Counted from the first letter of the stretch, positions 42,120-52,306 are shown. The stretch is 64,000 nt of DNA from Anaerolineae bacterium (GCA_016926875.1 JAFGNU010000073.1:1-64000); one strand, 5' to 3'. The notes: a model not told the origin generated them from the letters alone. A program made the numbers and translations.

Positions 42120-43028
42120 TCACGTCAGCAGCGACAGCACTACGCTTAACGTCACAATGCTCAACAGGGTGCTGGTCAGAATCCCCGTCGTCACGAACTC
42201 GGCATCCCCGCCGAACTCGGTCGCCAGCACCCCGCTGATCACGGCGGTCGGCATACCGGACAGCGTGATCGCCACCTGGCGCGTTACCCCTTCCACGCCC
42301 AGCAGCGCCGTCAGCCCCACGGCGATCAGCGGGCCGATCACCAGCCGCATCCCTGACGCCAGCAGCACCGGTTTGACCTGGGACTTGAACGACGCCCGCG
42401 AAAGCTGAATGCCGAGCACAACCAGCATCGCCGGATTCGCCGCCTGCCCCAGCAAGCCCACCGAGCGCTGGATCGGCACCGGCATGGTGATATTGCCCGC
42501 GTTGAGAATAAACCCCACCAGCACCGCGTAGGGCAGCGGCACCGTCGCCACGTTGATCACCGCTTGCCTGGCCGACACGCTGCCCAATGACGCCAGGTAA
42601 ATCCCCAGTGTGTTCGACAGCACCACCGTTCCCATAAAAAATACCAGCGCCCGCTCCTCGCCTGCTGCACCGTAGGCAAACCGGCTTAACGGTAGGCCGT
42701 AGTTCCCGGCGTTGATCAGCACGGCGCACAGCACAAATGCGCTGCCGACCTTGCGATCCAGTCCTATCACTCCGGCGGCGCCCCAGGCCAACAGCACGAT
42801 CAGGATCGACATGGTCCCGGCAACCGCGATCAACTGCCCGGCCTCGCTGGCCGTCAAATCTGAGTTGGCAATGCGATCCAGCGCCAGGCACGGCGTGAAC
42901 AGGTAGATCACCACCCGCGACAGGGCGCGCGGATCGGGGGCAAACCGCCGGTCCAGCCAGGCGGACGCACCCGCCACCAAAAAGATGGGCAGAATCAGGT
43001 TGTACGCGACTTCAAAGAACGACGACAC
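42120..43028 (-). CDS. AEC family (auxin efflux carrier-like) transporter
   Basis: 302 residues, about ten membrane segments in two five-helix halves: 'NLILPIFLVAGASAWLDRRF', 'RVVIYLFTPCLALDRIANSDL', 'LINAGNYGLPLSRFAYG', 'LVGFILNAGNITMPVPIQRSVGLLGQAANPAMLVVLGIQLS' (quoted in part) and 'LSGMPTAVISGVLATEFGG'. The N-A-G-N-Y-G-L-P motif is the family mark. AEC proteins export or import organic acids such as malate; substrate unknown. GTG start at 43028. Confidence 0.92.
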   Translation of the reverse strand: MSSFFEVAYNLILPIFLVAGASAWLDRRFAPDPRALSRVVIYLFTPCLALDRIANSDLTASEAGQLIAVAGTMSILIVLLAWGAAGVIGLDRKVGSAFVLCAVLINAGNYGLPLSRFAYGAAGEERALVFFMGTVVLSNTLGIYLASLGSVSARQAVINVATVPLPYAVLVGFILNAGNITMPVPIQRSVGLLGQAANPAMLVVLGIQLSRASFKSQVKPVLLASGMRLVIGPLIAVGLTALLGVEGVTRQVAITLSGMPTAVISGVLATEFGGDAEFVTTGILTSTLLSIVTLSVVLSLLT

Positions 43029-43131
43029 GCGCAGCCCACTTTCTCAGGTGAAGGCAGATATTCAATGATAAATGAGGCGGCAGTCTACACACCGAACCGG
43101 TCGGCGCAACCCGGTGCCCGCCTGGATTTTT

Positions 43132-43174
43132 GGCTAACCGCTGACCGCTAACTGCCAAAAGCTATTCACTTAGC
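43132..43174 (-). repeat. Heptamer-unit repeat module, copy C
   Basis: On the minus strand GCTAAGTGAATAGC then TTTTGGC, AGTTAGC, GGTCAGC, GGTTAGC. The pyruvate kinase stop codon (TAA) lies in the first part of the module, so the repeat supplies or overlaps the end of the gene. Confidence 0.8.
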
Positions 43175-44645
43175 AGTCATCCACTTCACCGACACACATC
43201 ACCTTGAGAAAGTTCGTCTGGCCGCCCACGCCAAATGGCACCCCGCCCGTGATAATCACCAGGTCTTCCAGTTCCACCAACTCCATCTCGCACGCCTTGC
43301 GGACCGTCACCTCGATCATCTCGTCAATGGTTTCGAACTGCTCCACCAGGACCGGCGTCACGCCCCACACCAGCGCCAGCCGGTTATACGTCGCCTGGTT
43401 GGGAGTAGCCGCCAGGATTGGTGTATTGGGGCGCTCGCGGGCCATGCGCCGCGCCGTATACCCGGACCACGTGCTGGCCACAATCAGGCGCGCGCCGAGC
43501 AGCCGTGACAGCTCGCTCGTCACGTGGCTGATCGCTGCCGGGACCGTGCGGCGGCTCTCTTCGTGCAGTGCTTCCAGGCTCAGGCCGGGGTGCAATTCCT
43601 GGTGATCGCGGAGATACTGCTCGGCAATGTGGGCGATCCGCACCATCATTTCAACCGATTGGAGCGGGTACTTGCCAACCGCCGTTTCGCCGGACAGCAT
43701 AATCGCGTCCGTGCCATCAAAGATCGCGTTGGCAACATCGCTCGCTTCGGCGCGGGTCGGGCGCGGGCTTTCGATCATGCTGTTGAGCATCTGTGTCGCC
43801 GTGATCACCGGCTTGCCTGCCCGGTTGCAGCGGTGGATAATGTTTTTCTGGTACACCGGCACGCGTTCGGCAGGCGTCTCTACGCCCAGGTCACCGCGTG
43901 CAACCATGACCCCGTCCGAATGCTCCAGAATCGCGTCAATGTTGTTGACCGCTTCGGCTTTTTCGATCTTGGCGATCAGCGCCGCCTCGCCGTTCAGATG
44001 GCGCACCAGCCAGCCCAGCTCGCGCATATCCTCCGCCGAGCGCACGAACGACATCGCAATATAATCAACACCCTGTTCCAACGCGAACCTGACATCTTCA
44101 CGGTCTTTCTCGGTGATCGATGACAGCGACAGGTTGGCATCGGGTATGCTCACGCCCTTACGCGACTTCAACGGCCCGCCTGTCACCACTTCGCATACCA
44201 CGTCGTCACCGGCCCTGCTGCGTACTACCAGCTCAAGCTGCCCGTCATCGATCAACAGTCGGTTCTCAACGTTGAGATCGCGCAGCACGTCCGGGTGCGG
44301 CATCGGCACCACAAACGGCTGGTCCGGGTCGAGCGTCTGCCGCGCCGTCAGCGTGACCTGGTCGCCTTCGATCAGTTCGAGTGGGTCTTTTACCAGCGTG
44401 CCCAACCGCAGCTTTGGCCCCTGCAAGTCGGCCATAATCGCCACCACGGCGTTTTCTTCGGCAGCCAGGTCCCGGATGTTGGCGATATTCCGCGCGTGCG
44501 TGTCATGATCGCCATGACTGAAGTTGATCCGCGCCACGTCCATCCCCGCCCGGATCATCGCGCGCAGCATCCCGACATCCTGCGATGCCGGGCCGATGGT
44601 GGCAACAATCTTGGTGCGCTTATGGTCTTTGATCTTGGTGGCCAT
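43170..44645 (-). CDS. pyk: Pyruvate kinase
   Basis: 491 residues from ATG 44643-44645 ('MATKIKDHKRTKIVATIGPAS') with GGGAG 9 bases upstream; the longer ORF has 29 extra non-family residues. Converts PEP and ADP to pyruvate and ATP. Seen: 'ARINFSHGDHDTHARNI', 'MADLQGPKLRLG', 'SVSIPDANLSL' region, 'DYIAMSFVRSAEDM', 'LIAKIEKAEAVNNID', 'VMVARGDLGVETPAERVPVYQK' and 'PVITATQMLNSMIESPRPTRAEASDVANAIFDGTDAIMLSGETAVGKYP' (in part). Complete C-terminal allosteric domain. It follows enolase on the same strand. Confidence 0.97.
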   Translation of the reverse strand: MATKIKDHKRTKIVATIGPASQDVGMLRAMIRAGMDVARINFSHGDHDTHARNIANIRDLAAEENAVVAIMADLQGPKLRLGTLVKDPLELIEGDQVTLTARQTLDPDQPFVVPMPHPDVLRDLNVENRLLIDDGQLELVVRSRAGDDVVCEVVTGGPLKSRKGVSIPDANLSLSSITEKDREDVRFALEQGVDYIAMSFVRSAEDMRELGWLVRHLNGEAALIAKIEKAEAVNNIDAILEHSDGVMVARGDLGVETPAERVPVYQKNIIHRCNRAGKPVITATQMLNSMIESPRPTRAEASDVANAIFDGTDAIMLSGETAVGKYPLQSVEMMVRIAHIAEQYLRDHQELHPGLSLEALHEESRRTVPAAISHVTSELSRLLGARLIVASTWSGYTARRMARERPNTPILAATPNQATYNRLALVWGVTPVLVEQFETIDEMIEVTVRKACEMELVELEDLVIITGGVPFGVGGQTNFLKVMCVGEVDDC

Positions 44646-44687
44646 GCCCCAACACTCCCTTTTCCTATCGACCGCGCTATAAAATAC

Positions 44688-44726
44688 CAGACCTGAGAAG
44701 AGCGTCGCCACCCGTCCCCAGGTCTG
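44688..44726 (-). promoter_or_regulatory. Inverted repeat between enolase and pyruvate kinase
   Basis: CAGACCTG and CAGGTCTG, perfect 8-base arms with a 23-base loop, followed on the minus strand by GTATTTTATA. It could be a weak terminator after eno or an operator before pyk. Confidence 0.35.
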
Positions 44727-44770
44727 TGTCATTTACCAGTCATCCAGCACGGCCAGATTCGTTTACAATC

Positions 44771-46093
<1,323 letters not shown>

Positions 46094-46207
46094 TCACACG
46101 AGCCGGGCACCTGCCCAGCCCCAGGCTGTTTCAGTTGGAGCGAGCCAAACCATTCCCGCCCAGGTAGTTCCAACCGGACACGGTCAAAACCAGCCAGTCC
46201 GGCGGTA

Positions 46208-47290
46208 TTACAAACCCAGGTCTTCTACCAGTTGGGCGTAGTCGAGGTGTTCGGACAATATCGCCTGGAAGCGGCTCAGCTTCCCCGGCTGGCCGAGGCT
46301 GGTCTTGCCAAAAATGCCCTCGACCTTCTCCACCGCTTCGAGCGTGCTGTCGGGCACCAGCAGCACCGCCACGCCCAGTTCTTCGGCGCGCTTGATGATC
46401 GTCTGTGCAGGCCGCATGTTGCCGGTCAAGACCAGGCACGTTGTAGATGTTTCGAGCGCCGCCGCCTGGATATCCGTGCGGTCGCCGCCGGTAAACACCG
46501 CCTTATTCGACTGGCGGCGGAAGCGCGGCGCCACCGCGTCCACCGACATCGCGCCGACGGTCATCTGTTCAACCAGCCGCTCGCGCAGGTGTTCGCCGGT
46601 CAGCACCTCGGCGGCCAGCACGTCGATCATCTCTCCCACGCTGATCGCGCGCAGGTAGTGGTCGAACGGCAGTACACCGTACACGCGCACGCCTTGCTGC
46701 GCCAGGAACGGGATCGCCTGCTCTTGAAAGAACGCCGCCTGATCGCGGGGCACGCCGTTGATCACCACGCCCAACAAGCGGTCGTCCAGGCGCCGCTTGG
46801 CCCCTAGCACATCATCCAGCACGCACATTCCGGCCAGGGTCGGGTACGCCTTGTAGTTGACCACGCTCAATACCGGCACGTCAAGCTGTTCTACCAGCGT
46901 AAGCGTATTCAGGCCGACGGCGTAACCTTCGCGCATCGTCGCGCCGCCTTCCAGGATCAGAAGATCAGTATCTTCGAACGCCTGCCGGTATGCCTCCTCG
47001 ACCTCGGCCAGCAGGTCGCGTTTCAGCGTGCCGCTCATCACCTCACCCAGCAGGGCGGGCGTGATGACAACCGGCGACAGCATCCAGGGCGCGGCGGCCA
47101 GTCCCAGCGTGCGCCGCACAAAATCGGCGTCCTCGTCCAGCACGCGGCCCCCCGCGGTAGTCGGCTGAGCGCTGACCGGCTTCAGGTAGCCAACCCGCTT
47201 GCCCGCCGCCTGCACCCGCAGTCCCAGCCCCAGGCACAGCGCGGTTTTACCTGAAAACGTGCTGATCGACGTGATGTACAGGCTTTTCAT
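46208..47290 (-). CDS. Phosphotransacetylase-like N-terminal (BioD-like P-loop) and DRTGG domain protein
   Basis: 360 residues from ATG 47288-47290 ('MKSLYITSISTFSGKTALCLGLGLRVQ'); the longer ORF is not family-like. The P-loop domain (~1-210) resembles dethiobiotin synthetase: 'TFSGKTALCLGL', 'GYLKPVSAQP', 'LLILEGGATMREG', 'VLSVVNY'. Residues ~215-330 are a DRTGG domain: 'VGAMSVDAVAPRF', 'FTGGDRTDIQAAALE', 'CLVLTGN'. This is the N-terminal part of long-form Pta without the transferase domain; such stand-alone proteins are common next to acetate/acetyl-CoA genes. Here the next gene upstream on the same strand is ADP-forming acetyl-CoA synthetase. Its activity is unknown; a regulatory role is inferred. 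Confidence 0.88.
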   Translation of the reverse strand: MKSLYITSISTFSGKTALCLGLGLRVQAAGKRVGYLKPVSAQPTTAGGRVLDEDADFVRRTLGLAAAPWMLSPVVITPALLGEVMSGTLKRDLLAEVEEAYRQAFEDTDLLILEGGATMREGYAVGLNTLTLVEQLDVPVLSVVNYKAYPTLAGMCVLDDVLGAKRRLDDRLLGVVINGVPRDQAAFFQEQAIPFLAQQGVRVYGVLPFDHYLRAISVGEMIDVLAAEVLTGEHLRERLVEQMTVGAMSVDAVAPRFRRQSNKAVFTGGDRTDIQAAALETSTTCLVLTGNMRPAQTIIKRAEELGVAVLLVPDSTLEAVEKVEGIFGKTSLGQPGKLSRFQAILSEHLDYAQLVEDLGL

Positions 47291-47402
47291 CGGCTTGCCT
47301 TCTCGTATGATAAGCGCTCGTCCAACAGGAACCAGGGCAAGTCCCCAACTCACTGCCGGTGCGTTGGTTGGCAAATCCGGCAGATGCAGGCAGCCGGATT
47401 GA

Positions 47403-47416
47403 TGTAGGGGCGCCCC
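47403..47416 (+). repeat. Half copy of the TGTAGGGGCG repeat
   Basis: TGTAGGGGCGCCCC, sharing the first 10 bases with the full palindrome 80 bases away. Confidence 0.5.
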
Positions 47417-47484
47417 GGATGCAGTTATGCTTTTACTGCGGCAGTACCTGGGTGTCGTTCTAGCATCAGCAGGTTTGTGTTGTG

Positions 47485-47515
47485 TGTAGGGGCGACTCAC
47501 CGGGTTGCCCCTACA
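47485..47515. repeat. Palindromic TGTAGGGGCGAC repeat
   Basis: 31 bases: TGTAGGGGCGAC, short spacer, then GGTTGCCCCTACA. The arms pair over 11-12 bases with one G-T pair. It looks like a dispersed intergenic palindrome; similar 'GTAGGGGC' elements are recalled from Chloroflexota and other genomes, but this was not checked. Confidence 0.65.
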
Positions 47516-47621
47516 AGATCACGACACCATCAACCGCTCTCACACATGACCGCCTTATTTAGTAAAAGAGCAAGCTCTGCCCCTGTTAAATCAACTTCTG
47601 TGGTCCAGATGCGCCAGAAAC

Positions 47622-49721
47622 CTACTTCGACAGCACCAGCCGCATATCCAGCGTAGTTGCACCCTGGCCTTCTTCGTAGACCATCAAGGGGTTAATGTCC
47701 ATTTCTGCGATCTCCGGGAAGTCGGTCACCAACTGCCCAACGCGCAGCAGAATGTCAACAATCGCCGCACGGTCCGACGGCGGCGCGCCGCGCACCCCGC
47801 GCAGAATAGCCGCCGCGCGGATTTCGCCCAGCATAGCTTCGGCGTCCTGGCGGCCAAACGGCGCCACGCGGAAGGTTACGTCCTTGAGCACTTCCACCAG
47901 GATACCACCTAAGCCAAAAGTCACCAACGGGCCAAACTGCGGATCGCGGTTCATGCCGACCAGCACCTCGATGCCCCTGGTCGATACCATTTCCTGGATC
48001 AGACAGCCCCAGATGCGCGCGTCGGACTTGTAAGCTTTGGCGCTCTCGATAATCGTCGCAAACGCTGCGCGCACTTCGTCGGCGTGCTTCAGCCCAACCT
48101 TCACGCCGCCCGCGTCCGTCTTGTGCAAAATGTCCGGGCTGGCGATCTTGAGCACCACCGGGTAGCCGATCGCGTCGGCGGCCTTCACCGCCTCGTCTGC
48201 TGTCGCCGCCAGGGCATTCTTGGGCAGGCGCAGCCCGTAGGCTTCCGCGACCTTGAGGCTCTCGGCCTCGACCACGCTGGTACGGCCCTCGGCGCGCACG
48301 GCGTCAATCACTTCTTGAACCGCCGCTTTATCAACGTCGAACTGCACGATTTTGGCCCCGTCCCGGTCCCGCAGGTCGCAGTAATCCCGCATGGCTGCAA
48401 AGGCGTGCGCCGCCTGCTCCGGGAATTTGTAATTGGGTACGCCGTAGCTGGCCAGGATCACCTCGCCCGCCTGGGCGCGTTCTTCACCCATAAAAGCGCC
48501 CAGGATCGGCTTGCCAACCCGCTTGCTAAGCTGCCCGATAGCGTTGGCCGTTTCTTCGATCTCGGTCATGGCCTGCGGTGTGATGATACACAGCAGCCCG
48601 TCCACGTTTGGATCCGCCGCGATGACTTCCATCGCCGCCGCGTAGCGCTCGCCCAGCGCGTCGCCCAGCACGTCAACCGGGTTACCGGTGCTGGCTTCTT
48701 CCGGCAGGATTTCTTCCAATTTCTGGATCGTTGCATCTTCCATCTTCGCCAGCTTCATCCCGCTGCGCTCCAACGAATCGGTCGCCAGGATGCCGGGACC
48801 GCCCGCGTTGGTCACAATGGCGATCCGGTCACCTTCCAGCAGCGGCTGGTTGGCAAATGCGCGCGCGCTGTCGAACAGCTCTTCCAGCGAGTGCATCCGC
48901 AGCACGCCCGACTGGTAAAATGCCGCATCGTATGCCTGCTCCGACCCGGCCAGCGACCCGGTGTGGCTGGACACCGCGCGCGACCCGGAGGCCGTGACGC
49001 CGCTCTTGAGCACCAGGATCGGTTTCTTGCGGCTGACTTCGCGCGCCACGCGCATAAATTCCTGCCCGTTTGGTACACCCTCAATATAGGCCAGGATCAC
49101 GCGGCTTTCGGGATCATCGGCCCAGGCTTGCATCAGGTCGATCTCGCTGATGTCGGCTTTGTTACCCAGGCTGACGAACTTGCTAAAGGCAAGGTCCTGC
49201 GTCGCCAGCGACCAATCGAGGATGGCCGTTTGCAGCGCGCCGGACTGGGACATAAACGCAATACCGCCGCGCGGGGGCGTCCCGGAAGCGAAGGTCGCGT
49301 TGATGGGAGTGGCCGTGTCAATAATACCCAATACATTCGGGCCAATGATACGAATGTTGTACTGCTTGGCGATCTCGATTAGTTCCAGTTCGCGCTGCTT
49401 GCCCTCTGCGCTGGCTTCGCGGAATCCGGCGGTGATGATCACCACGGCCCGGATACCCTTTTCGCCACACTCGTGCATGACACCGGCCACATACTGCGCA
49501 GGTACCACGATCACGCCCAGATCAATTGCTTCCGGCACATCGCCTATTGTTGGATATGCCTTCAGCCCGCAAATTTCCTTGGATTTCAGGTTGATCGGGT
49601 AAATGTTACCCTTGTACCCGGATTGGAGTACATTGTTCACCACCGTATACCCAAGCTTACCGGGTTTGGAACTGGCTCCGATAATAGCCACAGACTTAGG
49701 TTTGAAAAATGCGTTCAGCAT
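47622..49721 (-). CDS. Acetyl-CoA synthetase (ADP-forming), fused alpha-beta
   Basis: 699 residues from ATG 49719-49721 ('MLNAFFKPKSVAIIGAS') with AGGAG 7 bases upstream. The alpha part (~1-455) has a CoA-binding fold ('VAIIGASSKPGKLGYTVVNNV', 'IIGPNVLGIIDTATPINATF', 'AFMSQSGALQTAILDW', 'FVSLGNKADISEIDLM') and 'AVSSHTGSLAGS' with the phospho-histidine. The beta part (~470-699) is an ATP-grasp: 'GYPVVLKIASPDILHKTDAGGVKVGL', 'VLVGMNRDPQFGPLVTFGLGGILVEVLKDV', 'EMDINPLMVYEEG' (in parts). Makes ATP and acetate from acetyl-CoA, ADP and phosphate, or acts on related acyl-CoAs. Close to the DRTGG protein and pyk-eno. Confidence 0.94.
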   Translation of the reverse strand: MLNAFFKPKSVAIIGASSKPGKLGYTVVNNVLQSGYKGNIYPINLKSKEICGLKAYPTIGDVPEAIDLGVIVVPAQYVAGVMHECGEKGIRAVVIITAGFREASAEGKQRELELIEIAKQYNIRIIGPNVLGIIDTATPINATFASGTPPRGGIAFMSQSGALQTAILDWSLATQDLAFSKFVSLGNKADISEIDLMQAWADDPESRVILAYIEGVPNGQEFMRVAREVSRKKPILVLKSGVTASGSRAVSSHTGSLAGSEQAYDAAFYQSGVLRMHSLEELFDSARAFANQPLLEGDRIAIVTNAGGPGILATDSLERSGMKLAKMEDATIQKLEEILPEEASTGNPVDVLGDALGERYAAAMEVIAADPNVDGLLCIITPQAMTEIEETANAIGQLSKRVGKPILGAFMGEERAQAGEVILASYGVPNYKFPEQAAHAFAAMRDYCDLRDRDGAKIVQFDVDKAAVQEVIDAVRAEGRTSVVEAESLKVAEAYGLRLPKNALAATADEAVKAADAIGYPVVLKIASPDILHKTDAGGVKVGLKHADEVRAAFATIIESAKAYKSDARIWGCLIQEMVSTRGIEVLVGMNRDPQFGPLVTFGLGGILVEVLKDVTFRVAPFGRQDAEAMLGEIRAAAILRGVRGAPPSDRAAIVDILLRVGQLVTDFPEIAEMDINPLMVYEEGQGATTLDMRLVLSK

Positions 49722-49745
49722 ATAGACTCCTACGAGGATCACTAA

Positions 49746-49762
49746 GCTAATCCCAGATTAGC
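49746..49762. promoter_or_regulatory. Operator-like dyad before the acetyl-CoA synthetase gene
   Basis: GCTAATC-CCA-GATTAGC, perfect 7-bp arms, 24 bases before the ATG. It also contains the GATTAGC heptamer of the dispersed repeats, so it may be a remnant of one instead of an operator. Confidence 0.4.
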
Positions 49763-49848
49763 GTACGGCAACCGTATTTGAGTGGAGTTACAGGCCCGGA
49801 CCAGGGAACCGTGCGCAGACTCGGTATCCCCGCCTGGCTGCGTAAAAC

Positions 49849-49871
49849 CATCTCCGGCGCACCCGGAGATG
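49849..49871 (-). promoter_or_regulatory. Hairpin in the acetyl-CoA synthetase leader, possible attenuator
   Basis: CATCTCCGG / CCGGAGATG perfect 9-bp stem, 5-base loop, followed on the minus strand by GTTTTACG. Located between the TATAAT at 49902-49907 and the gene. Confidence 0.4.
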
Positions 49872-49968
49872 TAGCGCGGTCATTCTTCCAGGCCACGCGT
49901 CATTATACCCCCCTCACCCCAACATGCTACAGAGGGAAGTCACCCACCTAGCAGTCAAATTACATCCC

Positions 49969-49997
49969 CTGGCAATTCTACCCGAGCGCGTTACAAT
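49969..49997 (+). promoter_or_regulatory. Promoter of the cysteine desulfurase-mnmA operon
   Basis: CTGGCA, 17 bases, TACAAT, about 45 bases before the ATG at 50042. Confidence 0.4.
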
Positions 49998-50041
49998 CTT
50001 ACCCGATTTTCCAGACAACTATCAAAGAAATTGGTAAACCC

Positions 50042-51223
50042 ATGACGCGAATCTATCTCGATCACAGCGCCACCACGCCGCTCGATCCGCGCGTGCTAGA
50101 AGCGATGCTGCCCGCTTTGGGCGATCTGTATGGCAATTCGATGTCCGTGCACAGCTTTGGCCGGGACGCCGAACGCACCATCGAACAGGCCCGCGACACA
50201 ATCGCCCGCCTGCTAAACTGCCGCCCGCACGAAGTTATCTTTACCAGCGGCGGCACCGAAAGCGACAACCTGGCGCTGCGCGGCCCGGCGCAGTCTGCCC
50301 GCACGGACGGTCGCCCCTTCACGCTGATCACCACGCCGGTTGAACATGCGGCGATCACGGTCACGGCGCGGCAGCTTCAACAGGTGCTTGGCGCAGCGCT
50401 GCGGATTGTGCCGGTAGACCATTTCGGGCGCGTCTCGCCGGACGCCCTGCGCGCAGCGCTGCAAAACCTGCCGCCGGACGGTATCACGCTGGTCAGCCTG
50501 ATCTACGCCAACAACGAGGTTGGCACCCTCAACCCGGTGGCCGAGTGCGCCGCGCTTGCGCACGAGTTCGGCGCGATAGTACACACCGACGCCGTGCAGG
50601 CCGCCGGGAACTTTGCGCTGGATATTGACGTGTTGGGCGTGGATATGCTGTCGATCTCGTCGCACAAGCTTTACGGGCCAAAGGGTACGGGGGCGCTGGT
50701 GCTGCGCGACGGCGTGGACTTTCTCTCGTCGCACAGCGGCGCCCGGCATGAAGACTACCGCCGCGCCGGGACGCACAACACCCCCGGCATCGTCGGCACG
50801 GCAAAAGCGCTTGAGATCGCACGCGCCGAACTGGACGATACCACCGCCCGCCTGAGCGCCCTCCGCGACCGGCTGATCGACGGTGTGCTGTCCCGCGTGC
50901 CGGATGTTGAACTGACCGGCCACCCTGCCGACCGCCTGGCAGGCCATGCCAGTTTTGCCTTTCGCAGCGTGGAAAGCAACACCCTGCTGATGATCCTGGA
51001 CCAGCACGGCATCGCGGCCTCGTCCGGCAGCGCGTGCAAGGTCGGCAATCCGCGCCCCTCGTCTATCCTGGAAGCGCTCGGCTACGGGCCGGACTGGACA
51101 CGCGGCGGGCTGCGCCTGACGCTGGGCCGCCATACGACGCAGGACGAGATCGATACCGTGATCGACGTGCTGCCCGACATCATTGAGCGCACCCGCAAGC
51201 TGAGCGCGATTTCCATGAGCTGA
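50042..51223 (+). CDS. Cysteine desulfurase (NifS/IscS family)
   Basis: 393 residues. PLP enzyme releasing sulfur from cysteine as an enzyme persulfide. Seen: 'IYLDHSATTPLDPRVLEAM', 'FTSGGTESDNLALRG', 'TPVEHAAITVTARQL', 'LVSLIYANNEVGTLNPVAECA', 'VHTDAVQAAGNFALD', 'LSISSHKLYGPKGTGALVLR' (PLP Lys), 'RRAGTHNTPGIVG', and 'AASSGSACKVGNPRPSSILEALG' with the catalytic Cys. The short C-S loop suggests group I (NifS/IscS-like). The adjacent mnmA, 6 bases downstream, is the likely sulfur acceptor route (tRNA thiolation), and Fe-S assembly is also possible. Confidence 0.96.
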   Translation: MTRIYLDHSATTPLDPRVLEAMLPALGDLYGNSMSVHSFGRDAERTIEQARDTIARLLNCRPHEVIFTSGGTESDNLALRGPAQSARTDGRPFTLITTPVEHAAITVTARQLQQVLGAALRIVPVDHFGRVSPDALRAALQNLPPDGITLVSLIYANNEVGTLNPVAECAALAHEFGAIVHTDAVQAAGNFALDIDVLGVDMLSISSHKLYGPKGTGALVLRDGVDFLSSHSGARHEDYRRAGTHNTPGIVGTAKALEIARAELDDTTARLSALRDRLIDGVLSRVPDVELTGHPADRLAGHASFAFRSVESNTLLMILDQHGIAASSGSACKVGNPRPSSILEALGYGPDWTRGGLRLTLGRHTTQDEIDTVIDVLPDIIERTRKLSAISMS

Positions 51224-51229
51224 CCCCGT

Positions 51230-52306
51230 ATGAACCAGAAGCCTCGCGTAGTGGTCGCCATGAGCGGCGGGGTGGATAGTTCGGTTGCAGCGGCGCTGCT
51301 GGTCGAGCAGGGCCATGATGTGATCGGTATGATGCTGCGCCTGTGGTCCGAGGACTGCGGCGCAGGCGGATCAAACCGCTGCTGCACGCCCGACCAGATG
51401 GCCGACGCCCGCCGCATCGCGGATCAACTCGGCATCCCCTTTTACGTGATCGACACGCAGGCCGTGTTCCGAAACACGGTCGTGCAGTACTTCATCGACC
51501 GCTACGCCGCCGGGCAGACGCCCAACCCCTGCCTGGAATGCAACCGCCTGATCCGTTTTGAGTGGCTGCTGGACCATGCGCGGGCGGTCGGCGCGGACTG
51601 CCTCGCCACCGGCCACTATGCGCGCACCGCCCCCGCCCCGGATGGCTCAATTCGCCTGCTGAAAGGCCGCGATCCGCGCAAGGATCAAAGCTACGTGCTG
51701 TCCGTGCTGACCCAGGACAAGCTGCGGCAGGTCTTGTTTCCGGTTGGTGACTATGTGAAAGCCGAGGTCCGCGCCATCGCCGCGCGGCACGGGCTGCCCG
51801 TCGCCAGCAAACACGACAGCCAGGATTTATGCTTCCTGGCCGATGGGGATTATCGCCGCTTCCTGGCCGAACATGCCCCTGACGCCGTGCGCCCTGGCCC
51901 GATTTTGACCCGTGACGGGCGCGAGCTGGGCCAGCATACCGGCCTGCCGTTTTATACCATCGGCCAGCGTAAGGGACTGGGCATCAGCGCCCCGGAACCG
52001 CTGTACGTGCTCGCCATTGATCCCGCGCGCAACGCCCTGATCGTCGGCACGCGCGCCGAACTGGGCCGGTCGGCGCTGATCGCCGGGCATGTGAACTGGA
52101 TCGCAGGCAGCGTCCCGCCTGAACCGCTCCGCGCGGACGTCAAAATCCGCTACACGGCGCGCCCTGCCCCGGCAGCGGTCCACCCGCTGGACGGTCAGCG
52201 CGTGCAGGTGGTGTTTGATGCGCCGGTCCGCGACATCACGCCCGGCCAGGCGGCGGTGTTTTATGAGGGGGATACCTGTCTGGGCGGAGGGATCATCGCC
52301 TTATAG
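51230..52306 (+). CDS. mnmA: tRNA-specific 2-thiouridylase MnmA
   Basis: 358 residues. Adds sulfur to U34 of Lys, Glu and Gln tRNAs. Seen: PP-loop '[17 protein letters not shown]', '[10 protein letters not shown]', '[25 protein letters not shown]' in part, '[23 protein letters not shown]' with catalytic Cys, '[10 protein letters not shown]', '[25 protein letters not shown]', second Cys in '[17 protein letters not shown]', '[14 protein letters not shown]'. Complete, with the C-terminal beta domains. Six bases after the cysteine desulfurase gene, an arrangement often seen because the desulfurase feeds it. Confidence 0.97.
   Translation: MNQKPRVVVAMSGGVDSSVAAALLVEQGHDVIGMMLRLWSEDCGAGGSNRCCTPDQMADARRIADQLGIPFYVIDTQAVFRNTVVQYFIDRYAAGQTPNPCLECNRLIRFEWLLDHARAVGADCLATGHYARTAPAPDGSIRLLKGRDPRKDQSYVLSVLTQDKLRQVLFPVGDYVKAEVRAIAARHGLPVASKHDSQDLCFLADGDYRRFLAEHAPDAVRPGPILTRDGRELGQHTGLPFYTIGQRKGLGISAPEPLYVLAIDPARNALIVGTRAELGRSALIAGHVNWIAGSVPPEPLRADVKIRYTARPAPAAVHPLDGQRVQVVFDAPVRDITPGQAAVFYEGDTCLGGGIIAL

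Larger units (their letters stand above)
47291..47621. other. 331-base intergenic region between acetyl-CoA synthetase and DRTGG genes
   Basis: Holds the palindromic TGTAGGGGCG repeat (47485-47515), a half copy at 47403-47416 and a small A/T-flanked hairpin AGAGC-AA-GCTCT at 47567-47578 that on the minus strand is followed by TTTT and might be a weak terminator for the synthetase gene. No gene seen. Confidence 0.55.
49722..50041. other. 320-base divergent intergenic region, acetyl-CoA synthetase / cysteine desulfurase
   Basis: Contains on the minus strand a -10 TATAAT at 49907-49902 (poor -35), a GC-rich hairpin (49849-49871) and an operator-like dyad (49746-49762) before the synthetase gene; on the plus strand a promoter at 49969-49997. 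No gene seen. Confidence 0.5.

Noticed and set aside
48084-49382. 432-residue plus-strand ORF
   Set aside because: Antisense shadow of the ADP-forming acetyl-CoA synthetase; no family motifs.
50213-51316. 367-residue minus-strand ORF
   Set aside because: Antisense shadow of the cysteine desulfurase gene.
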